From a virus, in the IMG/VR virus record IMGVR_UViG_3300033145_000508, positions 1-22,119 of that record: a stretch of DNA of 22,119 bases, one strand, 5' to 3'. The notes below the pieces were generated by a model. That model was not told where the DNA came from, did not search any database, and saw only the letters and a list, made by a program, of their open reading frames with translations. A program made the translations under genes and the position numbers. Below, one piece after another: positions 15,534 to 22,119 of the stretch (the stretch's first letter is position 1; the number at the start of each line of letters is the position of its first letter).

Positions 15534-16320
15534 ACAATCTTGGAATGATAATAGATTCAAGATTATAAATTGGAAACAAATGAAGGGCAAAAGAGTCCTT
15601 GATCTTGGATGTGAAAAAGGATTTCTTGCAATGAAAGCTAAGCTAGAAGGTGCTAAAGAAGTTGTAGGAATTGAGAAAGAGCCAGTAAGAATTGAAAAAG
15701 CTAAGGCCGAAGCAAAAAGATTAAACCTAGATATTGATTTTCAAGTAATGAATATTGAAAGTGATGAGTTCAAAGAAAAGTATGATAAGATGTTTGACTT
15801 TGTATTTTTCTGTGCTATGACAATGCATATGGAAGATCCGATTAAAATGATTAGATGGATTGATAAACATACAAAGCATAAACTTTATTATGAAACTAAT
15901 CATCATCATCGAACAGAACCACACGTAAAGTTCGTGAAAAAATATACTTCGTTCTTTAGATTTTCAGATCCTATAGCAACAGGTGATGTTCCGGAATCTT
16001 ATTATCTGATTAAATGTTGTAGAGATGGAAATGATTATAATGCTATAAGTGAAAAAGCTCCTATTGAAATGATACCGACAGATAAAATTAAACCAAGACG
16101 TTTATTAGAGAAATTAAAAATAGGACAGCAAGAAAAAGTTAAAAGATTAGTAGAGAATATAAAAGAAAATGGTATAGTCGTGCCATTAATAGTTAGAAAA
16201 CATAAGGACGGTTATGCAGTAGTTGAGGGTGGACATAGATTTTATGCTGCTCAATTATTAGGAATACAATTACCTTGCAAGATCGTTTCACCAAAATGGA
16301 AATTAAAGACATTCAAATAG
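15496..16320 (+). CDS. Methyltransferase fused to a ParB-like domain
   Basis: The 274-residue protein has two domains. Residues ~20-185 form a class I methyltransferase with motif I GKRVLDLGCEKGF (~31-43), VVGIEKEPVRIEKAKAEA and FDFVFFCAMTMHM. Residues ~190-265 are a ParB-like domain: IEMIPTDKIKPRR, IKENGIVVPLIV, and the box AVVEGGHRFYAAQLLGI with G-G-H-R at ~245-248. The ParB fold can bind or hydrolyse NTPs or DNA. This pairing in one chain, inside a glycosyltransferase cassette, is unusual; a second ParB-like protein starts the window. The start at ATG 15496 overlaps the preceding gene by 38 bases and no clear ribosome site is seen. An internal Met at residue 29 would still keep the core. 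The acceptor could be DNA, sugar or protein. Confidence 0.82.
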   Translation: MKIQNSHKYQINKQSWNDNRFKIINWKQMKGKRVLDLGCEKGFLAMKAKLEGAKEVVGIEKEPVRIEKAKAEAKRLNLDIDFQVMNIESDEFKEKYDKMFDFVFFCAMTMHMEDPIKMIRWIDKHTKHKLYYETNHHHRTEPHVKFVKKYTSFFRFSDPIATGDVPESYYLIKCCRDGNDYNAISEKAPIEMIPTDKIKPRRLLEKLKIGQQEKVKRLVENIKENGIVVPLIVRKHKDGYAVVEGGHRFYAAQLLGIQLPCKIVSPKWKLKTFK

Positions 16321-16817
16321 ATTGGACAGTAGAACATTATAGACAGGCATTAAAAAATAAGACGGCTGCTAAAGTATTGTGGGGTAGTCGAAGCATTTAT
16401 AAACCTGACTGGCTTGAGTTGAAAAAGTTTTTAGCTGAATATGAAATAAAAACAGTTATTGAATATGGAGTTGGACTATCAACCGATTTAATGACAATGG
16501 AAGGCATTGAAGTTTTATCATTAGAAACATTGGATTGGTGGGCAGAGATCTGCAGAAAAGCAATCGGAAATGAAATTATAACTTATCAGGAAAATGTATT
16601 ACCGGAAGTAGATAGAAAGTTTGATTTAGCATTTGTCGATGGACCTCAAACAAAGAGGACTGAAACAATTAAACACGCCAAACAACATTCTGATATTATT
16701 TACCTTCACGATCTAAGACCGGAGGAAGTTAAATTATTAGATGATTGGGAGGTTATAGAAGAATATGGAAAACATTACTACACAAAGGTTTGCTTATGTA
16801 GTTCCTGCATCAAGTAA
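16296..16817 (+). CDS. Class I SAM methyltransferase-like protein, paralogue of the 13250 gene
   Basis: The product (about 173 residues) has VIEYGVGLSTDLMTM (residues ~54-68) as motif I and FDLAFVDGPQTKR (~109-121) as the later strand, matching in spacing the protein at 13250. It lacks an obvious C-terminal extension and is short for the family. The open frame begins at TTG 16275, but ATG 16296 (MEIKDIQ) lies inside the preceding gene's end with an AAA context and is the better start. It overlaps the ParB fusion by 25 bases and the next gene by 53, so it is firmly part of the operon. The C-terminus, VCLCSSCIK, is Cys-rich, though those codons also encode the next protein's start in another frame. 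Confidence 0.7.
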   Translation: MEIKDIQIDWTVEHYRQALKNKTAAKVLWGSRSIYKPDWLELKKFLAEYEIKTVIEYGVGLSTDLMTMEGIEVLSLETLDWWAEICRKAIGNEIITYQENVLPEVDRKFDLAFVDGPQTKRTETIKHAKQHSDIIYLHDLRPEEVKLLDDWEVIEEYGKHYYTKVCLCSSCIK

Positions 16818-17652
16818 TTATATCGAAGGATTAAATGCGATGTTTGGAAGTTTAGAGTTTTGGAAAAACAAGGCCGATGTCGTTCTTGTTAATTTTAGAT
16901 TACCGGAAGATTTTCTTGAAGGATTAAAGAAATACAGCTATAATATAAGAGTAATCGAAAGCGAGGGCGAACATCAAACTGAAGCAACAGCGATTGAAAG
17001 ATTTAGAGTAGCATTTGAGATCGGACAGGAGTATGATGCAATTTGTTTATTAGATGCTGATATGTTTATGACTGCTGACAATACTGACTTTTTAGAAGCA
17101 GCAGCCAAGGGTGTTATTATCACCGGAAGCAATGGAATGATAATCAACTTTAATAAGGCCTATCAGAAACAGTATAGTTTAGATCTTGGCAAAGATGAGT
17201 GGGTATATCCAAAGATACATACCACAGTTCCTATTTTTATAAGTAAAGTAGATCTTGATTGGTTTTATGAATTATATCATTCAAGAAGAATAGATCATTG
17301 GGATGATTTTCTTTATCTAAATATCTTGGGTATTAAAATGGGTAAAGATAAGAAAATGATCTGTTTGCCACCATACACTTTTACAGGTATTCATCACTTT
17401 CAGATGAAGCCGGAAACTGCTGTATTTAGAAAAGAAGATTTTCTGTTAAGTGGAACAGAAGAACAAGTTTATATGGTTCACGGAAAATGGTGGGATAAAG
17501 GTTGGACTCAAGATCTAATGCCAACTATGAAGAAGTATTTCAAAGATCAAATGGTTGGTAAAAAAGGGAGAGAGAAAACTGCGATGGCAATAGCCACTTT
17601 GGAAGGCGAGTTTAATAGATATGTCAAGTTTGGTAAAAAAACCTCTAAATAA
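16765..17652 (+). CDS. GT-A glycosyltransferase with DxD motif, paralogue of the 14640 gene
   Basis: The 295-residue product carries ICLLDADMFM with D97-A-D99 as the metal-binding motif and VVPASSNYIEGLNAMFGSL as the N-terminal nucleotide-binding strand and helix. Near residue 235, VYMVHGKWWDKGW resembles the INMIHRRWW element of the protein at 14640; both lie well after the DxD, as an acceptor-side His does in GT-A enzymes. The middle segment IHTTVPIFISKVDL is similar to the SLTIVNPKTHIVLL region of that protein. It is the last gene of the cassette and overlaps the start of the giant fibre gene by 32 bases. Sugar and acceptor are unknown. Confidence 0.82.
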   Translation: MENITTQRFAYVVPASSNYIEGLNAMFGSLEFWKNKADVVLVNFRLPEDFLEGLKKYSYNIRVIESEGEHQTEATAIERFRVAFEIGQEYDAICLLDADMFMTADNTDFLEAAAKGVIITGSNGMIINFNKAYQKQYSLDLGKDEWVYPKIHTTVPIFISKVDLDWFYELYHSRRIDHWDDFLYLNILGIKMGKDKKMICLPPYTFTGIHHFQMKPETAVFRKEDFLLSGTEEQVYMVHGKWWDKGWTQDLMPTMKKYFKDQMVGKKGREKTAMAIATLEGEFNRYVKFGKKTSK

Positions 17653-20600
17653 TTTACTAATAGAAGATCCGAAAGCATATGAATTAGAACATAAAAGAAC
17701 ATTATCTTCTAAGAGTTTTTATAGTCCAAAAAAAGGCAATGTTATACAGTTTCATACTAGACCAATTCATTATAAAAATGATGATGGAGAATTAAAGGAT
17801 ATTAGTGAGCATCCACAGTTTGGAAAAGAAGTTAAAGATAAGAGATCTCTTAATGCAGGAACAATAGCAAAAAACTTAGAGATTGATCTTAAAACAGGTA
17901 AATGGACTGGTGGTGGAACATTTGAACATAATGCTCACGCAGGACATATTCATTATTTTGATAAATTAGATAGTAAAAGATTTAGAAAAATAGATTGGAA
18001 ACTTAATTTTGATGAAGTTAAAAAAGGATGGTATTTTAATTACCATTCTTTTAGGCCATTTCTACCAGAGTATTCTGATGGATGGGTAGAGTTTAGAGAT
18101 CTATTTGAAAGTAAAGATCAAACGATTAGATATAAAGCAATATGTAATAGAGTTAAAGGTAGAGTATTAACTCCTGCAGAAACTTTAGAAATAACAGGGC
18201 ATTCAGAATTGAACTCTGTTATTTATGATGATGCTTTTGGTGAAGGGATCGATTATCTTTTATATTTTACAAGAAGTCAATTAAGAAAGGTTATTAGAAT
18301 TAGAGATGGATATAAACCATCAAAAGATATTAACTTTGATTTTGAAGTAGAGTTTCCAGAAGGGAAAGATGTTAAGAGGGTTGATAATGAAAAAAATGAA
18401 TATATTTTAGATGAAACAAAAGATAAAGAGTTTGATACAGATAAACAAACTTTAATAGGTAAAGATAAAGAAGATGGTAAAGAATGGAATACTTATTTGA
18501 AAGGATTTAAGGTTTGGGATAAAGAAAAATCAGAAACAATTAAAGTTGATTATTTTATAAAAGACGATAAGAAGTTTTTAAGAAAAAAGATTACAAAAGA
18601 GTTTTTAGATAATTCTACTGGTGATGTATTTACAGATACAACTACTAGTTTTTATACCGGAGCAGGTGATGGTAGGTGTTATACGAGTGTTGGAAATGGT
18701 GCAGTTGGTAATAGTTGGGATAATATGCACGATGCACCATCTGGCGATCCTAATTATACATCAACATCAGAATGGGCTGCATCTACTTCAAAAGTTGATA
18801 ATGCTGGAACATTTTTAACTAGAGCATTTTTTCCAATAGATTTAAGTGGAATGCATAGTGGATTAAAAGTTTCAGCTGCTACATTTAATACTAAACCACA
18901 TCCCGGAAATGTTTATAATAACATTGACGATCCAACTTATTCATATGCAGCAATAGTAGGACTAACTACACAAGTAAGTAATACTACATTAACAGGCACA
19001 GATTTTATAAAATGTGGAAGTGTAGATAGTCCAACTTTAGGATCAGATAGTATAATGTTTGAAGATATGACAGCAGGTAATTATACTCCTTTTATTCTTA
19101 ATGAAACTGCAATGGGTTGGATAGAAGATGCAGCAGGAGTTGGATATCTAAAAATTGGATTAAGAACAGGTTTTGATATTGAAGATTCAACACCGGGAAG
19201 TGGTGCATCTGCAACATACGATGGTTGTGGTTCATATTATTCAGAACAAGCTAATACGACTAATGATCCATATATTTCAATTACTTATAATCAATTCTTT
19301 TCAGGATCAGGCGATGGATATGTTCTTTATTCTAGTGACCCTTGGAATGAGGTTCACGATTCAGCAATTGGAACTAGTGCTAATTATGTTTCTTCTAATG
19401 AAACTATGGCACATTCAAGATATATTGGTGCTGCTGATTATCAAATTGATAGAGGATATTTTCCAATAGATACATCTGCATTGCCATCTAATGCTTCTGT
19501 ATCAGCAGCTTCATTCTTTATTCACATTACAGCTATTGATAACTCCGATCCAGATGCTCAAGCTTATACTTCAATAGTTGAAACATTTCAGGCATCTCAT
19601 ACTGAATTAGTAACAGGTGACTTTGAGGATTGTGGATATGGGGATAGTGGGGAATCTGGTGGTAATGCTAAAGATGCAAATATAGTTAAGGGAAGTGATG
19701 ATATTGCTTTAGGAGATATTACTCCAACTGAATGGGTTGAATGGACATTAAATGCTGCCGGTAAAGGATGGATTAAAAAAGATGGAGAGAATGCAGTTTG
19801 TGGAAGTGGACAAACAGGATTAACTTGTTTGGGAATTAGAGAAGGACACGATATTGAAGATGTGCCTGTAACTACCGGAAAGAATAAACTTAGAGGGGAT
19901 TATTCAGAACAAACTGGTCTTGAGCCATATTTAGAAGTTACATATGCATTAAGTAGTAGCTCATCATCTAGTTCATCTTTCAGTTCAAGTTGTTCGTCAA
20001 GTTTTTCAAGTTCATCTTCTTGTAGCTGTTCTAGTTCTAGTTCAAGTTGCTCTTGCTCATCATCATTTTCATCATCGAGTAGTTGCTCATCAAGTTGCTC
20101 TTGTTCTTCTTCATTTAGCAGTTCAAGTTCGTGTTCTTGTAGTAGTTGTTCTAGTTCTTGCTCTTGCTCGAGTTCGTTCTCATCAAGTTCATCGAGTAGT
20201 TGCTCATCTTCTTTTTCTTCATCAAGCTCTTGCAGTTCTAGCTGTTCGTGTTCTTCTTCATTCAGCTCAAGCAGTTCTTGCAGTTCAAGTTGCTCATCAT
20301 CTAGCTGTTCCTGTTCGAGTAGCTTTAGTTCGTCCTCATCTTGCTCCTGTTCGTCTTGTTCATCATCTTCGTCCAGTTCTGCCTGCGCAAGACAATTAGG
20401 TGAGAATTGGCAAAGGAAAATGTGGTTTGATGGCACTTATTACTGGCGATCAAGATATGATATAGGAAACGACAGATTAGTATTTGAATATATTAGTAAT
20501 TTTAGTGGAGATAACTGGATAGAAAATGAAAGTGCAAGAATTGATTGTTCCGGTTTTGATGCCGGTTGGATCAATGCCGATTTCACAGTTAGAAGTGGAA

Positions 20601-22119
20601 AGTCTGGTATTCCTATAACAATTCATTATTCTGATGGAGTCGATACTTATATTGCAGAAAGTGATGAAGCAAGTGTAACCGGTTGGGCTTGGGAAAATAC
20701 AACAAAGGTATTCGATGGAGTTTCAGATGGTGGAAAATATACAAGAGTTAATATGGCTGCTGATAGAAATAGTAGTGGTAGCAAATTATGGGCAACAGCA
20801 GTATTCGATGACACTTCTAATATATGGGTTAAAGTAAAACAACAAACTACTGGTGGCGATATTACAGGTTGGGGTGCTGCTGATGATATAAGTGATACTG
20901 GAAATACTGCTATTATTTATGGTCAATCAGTTCGTTCTATTGGGGAAACTGGTGCAGATAAAAAGAAAATGCTTTTTGCTTGGAAACAAGATGATGATGT
21001 TTATTCAAGGTATGGTGATAATGCAGTATATCAGGCAATACAAACAGTATCTCTTAATACTTGTCCAAATAGAGCATATTTTGATTTTGAACACGGTCTT
21101 GTTGCAGGTGAACAAGAACTTCATATAGTTTATGTTGATGGTGATGGAACTATAAAATGGAGAGAAAGAGGTCCGGCAAGTGATGATACTTGGTCAGCAG
21201 CAGAAACTCTTGACGATTCAACAAAGGAACACGACTCTGTTGGAATATTAGAACACGGAAATGGATTATTATATGTATTATGGAAAGATGGAGCTGAAAT
21301 TGGTTGGAGAGTTCACGATTGTGCTACTGAAACTTGGACTCCAATTTTAGCAAATCCATATAATGAGTTTGATGTTTCAGTAGATGCAGTTGTAGATACT
21401 ACAAGTATTGCTCAATTAAATACTGCTGATGGAGTTACAATTTCTGCACCGATCTTGTCTGTTTGGATAGGTGCCATAGGAGTAGATCTTTGTGAATTAG
21501 GATTTGGTATATTACAAGTTGGAAGTTCATCATCAAGTTCTTCTTCGTCCTGTTCGAGTTCGAGTTGTAGTTGTAGCAGTAGCTTTTCTTCTAGTAGTTC
21601 CTGTTCGAGTAGTAGTTGTTCCAGTTCATTTTCAAGTTCGTGCAGTTCTTCATTTAGCAGTAGTTCAAGTTGCTCTTGCAGTAGTTCGTGCAGTTCATCA
21701 TTTTCTTCATCATCATCTTGTTCCTGTTCTAGCAGTTCGTGTAGTTCTTCGTTTAGCAGTTCATCGTGTTCCTGTTCTTCTAGCTTTTCATCATCAAGCT
21801 CTTGTTCGTGTAGTTCAAGTTCTTCAAGTTGTAGTTCTAGTTTCTCATCTTCATCATCTTGTTCTTCTTCGTTTAGTAGTAGTTGTTCAAGCAGTTTTAG
21901 TAGTTCCTCTTTTTCAAGTAGTTCGTCTTGTTCGTCTTGCAGCTCCTCTTTTTCTTCTTCATCTTCTTGCTCTTGTAGTTCGAGTAGCAGTTGCAGTTCA
22001 TCATTTTCTTCAAGTAGTAGCTGTTCTTGTTCGTCAAGCTTTTCGTCAAGTTCAAGTTGTTCTTCATCTTCATTTTCAAGTAGCTCTAGTTGCTCCTGTA
22101 GTAGCTCTTATAGCAGTAG
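17621..22119 (+). CDS. Giant modular fibre-like protein with Ser/Cys/Phe tracts, 3'-truncated
   Basis: A single frame runs from ATG 17621 to the last base with no stop, at least 1499 codons, so the gene continues beyond the window. Residues 1-~330 form an N-terminal domain whose start (KRTLSSKSFYSP, then TRPIHYKNDDGELKDI) resembles the opening of DNRLRE-containing surface proteins. Residues ~332-556 and ~557-775 are two related beta-sandwich domains. Residues 778-920 are a Ser/Cys/Phe tract. Residues ~921-1300 look like a beta-propeller or sialidase-like domain with blades such as LYVLWKDGAEIGWRVHD. From 1302 a second Ser/Cys/Phe tract reaches the edge. I infer a virion fibre or adhesin that contacts the host surface. 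ATG 17621 overlaps the previous gene by 32 bases with a weak GGAAGG upstream. Its size and missing end leave exact function unsure. Confidence 0.75.
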   Translation, partial: MSSLVKKPLNNLLIEDPKAYELEHKRTLSSKSFYSPKKGNVIQFHTRPIHYKNDDGELKDISEHPQFGKEVKDKRSLNAGTIAKNLEIDLKTGKWTGGGTFEHNAHAGHIHYFDKLDSKRFRKIDWKLNFDEVKKGWYFNYHSFRPFLPEYSDGWVEFRDLFESKDQTIRYKAICNRVKGRVLTPAETLEITGHSELNSVIYDDAFGEGIDYLLYFTRSQLRKVIRIRDGYKPSKDINFDFEVEFPEGKDVKRVDNEKNEYILDETKDKEFDTDKQTLIGKDKEDGKEWNTYLKGFKVWDKEKSETIKVDYFIKDDKKFLRKKITKEFLDNSTGDVFTDTTTSFYTGAGDGRCYTSVGNGAVGNSWDNMHDAPSGDPNYTSTSEWAASTSKVDNAGTFLTRAFFPIDLSGMHSGLKVSAATFNTKPHPGNVYNNIDDPTYSYAAIVGLTTQVSNTTLTGTDFIKCGSVDSPTLGSDSIMFEDMTAGNYTPFILNETAMGWIEDAAGVGYLKIGLRTGFDIEDSTPGSGASATYDGCGSYYSEQANTTNDPYISITYNQFFSGSGDGYVLYSSDPWNEVHDSAIGTSANYVSSNETMAHSRYIGAADYQIDRGYFPIDTSALPSNASVSAASFFIHITAIDNSDPDAQAYTSIVETFQASHTELVTGDFEDCGYGDSGESGGNAKDANIVKGSDDIALGDITPTEWVEWTLNAAGKGWIKKDGENAVCGSGQTGLTCLGIREGHDIEDVPVTTGKNKLRGDYSEQTGLEPYLEVTYALSSSSSSSSSFSSSCSSSFSSSSSCSCSSSSSSCSCSSSFSSSSSCSSSCSCSSSFSSSSSCSCSSCSSSCSCSSSFSSSSSSSCSSSFSSSSSCSSSCSCSSSFSSSSSCSSSCSSSSCSCSSSFSSSSSCSCSSCSSSSSSSACARQLGENWQRKMWFDGTYYWRSRYDIGNDRLVFEYISNFSGDNWIENESARIDCSGFDAGWINADFTVRSGKSGIPITIHYSDGVDTYIAESDEASVTGWAWENTTKVFDGVSDGGKYTRVNMAADRNSSGSKLWATAVFDDTSNIWVKVKQQTTGGDITGWGAADDISDTGNTAIIYGQSVRSIGETGADKKKMLFAWKQDDDVYSRYGDNAVYQAIQTVSLNTCPNRAYFDFEHGLVAGEQELHIVYVDGDGTIKWRERGPASDDTWSAAETLDDSTKEHDSVGILEHGNGLLYVLWKDGAEIGWRVHDCATETWTPILANPYNEFDVSVDAVVDTTSIAQLNTADGVTISAPILSVWIGAIGVDLCELGFGILQVGSSSSSSSSSCSSSSCSCSSSFSSSSSCSSSSCSSSFSSSCSSSFSSSSSCSCSSSCSSSFSSSSSCSCSSSSCSSSFSSSSCSCSSSFSSSSSCSCSSSSSSCSSSFSSSSSCSSSFSSSCSSSFSSSSFSSSSSCSSCSSSFSSSSSCSCSSSSSCSSSFSSSSSCSCSSSFSSSSSCSSSSFSSSSSCSCSSSYSS
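18613..19945 (+). repeat. Two tandem beta-sandwich (DNRLRE-like) domains in the giant protein
   Basis: Copy 1 (about 18613-19288) and copy 2 (19289-19945) align along their lengths: SFYTGAGDGRCYTS with FFSGSGDGYVLYSS, NSWDNMHD with DPWNEVHD, RAFFPIDLS with RGYFPIDTS, MGWIEDAAGVGYLKIGLR with KGWIKKDGENAVCGSGQ and later LGIRE, FDIEDSTPG with HDIEDVPVT, and PYISITY with PYLEVTY. Each is about 220 residues, a domain-scale internal duplication. Confidence 0.82.
19952..20380 (+). repeat. Ser/Cys/Phe tract 1 of the giant protein
   Basis: One hundred and forty-three consecutive codons encode only Ser, Cys and eight Phe. Of 31 gaps between successive non-Ser residues, 27 contain an odd number of Ser, so Cys and Phe are almost always an even number of residues apart. 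Seven of the eight Phe are preceded by exactly three Ser and a Cys, and six are followed by five Ser then Cys. Confidence 0.92.
21524..22119 (+). repeat. Ser/Cys/Phe tract 2 of the giant protein, open at the window edge
   Basis: About 198 codons of Ser, Cys and fourteen Phe plus one Tyr, still open at the end of the window. Of 43 gaps between non-Ser residues, 35 contain an odd number of Ser. Twelve of the fourteen Phe are preceded by exactly three Ser. Codon choice is thoroughly mixed, with no fixed DNA unit. Confidence 0.92.

Noticed and set aside
19900-20436. Minus-strand open frame rich in Leu, Glu, Gln and Asp opposite tract 1
   Set aside because: It is the complement of the Ser/Cys codons and has no recognisable domain or ribosome site; the + strand frame is continuous with a 4.5-kb gene.
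21897-22079. Minus-strand Lys/Asn-rich open frame opposite tract 2
   Set aside because: Arises from low-complexity codons; the + strand tract continues the giant gene.

Overview
The window is a low-G+C stretch of a tailed double-stranded DNA phage (Caudoviricetes) or prophage. Every gene I can support lies on the + strand, packed head to tail, mostly with overlapping stops and starts. It uses the standard bacterial code: TAA, TAG and TGA all end genes next to the following start. I see no integrase, repressor, tRNA, CRISPR array or insertion sequence, and nothing that fixes the host lineage. Both ends of the window cut through genes.

Layout. (1) Positions 1-2722: the end of a ParB-like protein, then two damaged genes, a radical SAM enzyme of the spore-photoproduct-lyase type with a +1 frameshift and a GT-B glycosyltransferase with an in-frame TAA. 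(2) Positions 2704-10171: a Mu-like head module of small and large terminase, a DUF935 portal fused to a Mu F-like minor head domain, a Mu I-like protease/scaffold, a DUF2190-type capsid cement protein, the major capsid protein and two small head-associated proteins. (3) Positions 10265-11497: a 410-aa putative fibre protein with a discoidin-like domain framed by two Ser/Cys-rich tracts. (4) Positions 11566-17652: a cassette of two GT9-like glycosyltransferases, two GT-A glycosyltransferases, four class I methyltransferases (one fused to a ParB-like domain) and one small unknown protein. (5) From 17621 to the right edge: one giant open frame of at least 1499 codons with an N-terminal domain, two tandem beta-sandwich domains, a Ser/Cys/Phe tract, a beta-propeller-like domain and a second Ser/Cys/Phe tract still open at the edge.

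How the parts may work together. The head module builds and fills the capsid. The two Ser/Cys-rich proteins look like host-facing virion fibres made of carbohydrate-binding modules joined by unusual linkers. They directly flank the sugar and methyl-transfer cassette, so I infer (not shown) that the cassette decorates the Ser/Cys tracts, or alternatively host surface glycans. The tracts follow a strict spacing: nearly all Cys and Phe/Tyr residues are an even number of residues apart, so they would share one face of an extended strand, and Phe is almost always preceded by Cys-Ser3 and followed by Ser5-Cys. All six Ser codons are mixed freely, so this pattern is held at the protein level.

A second window-wide signal is in the DNA words. 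By eye I find one CATG and one GTAC in 22 kb, while GATC and CTAG, which have identical composition, are common. That looks like counter-selection of two restriction sites.
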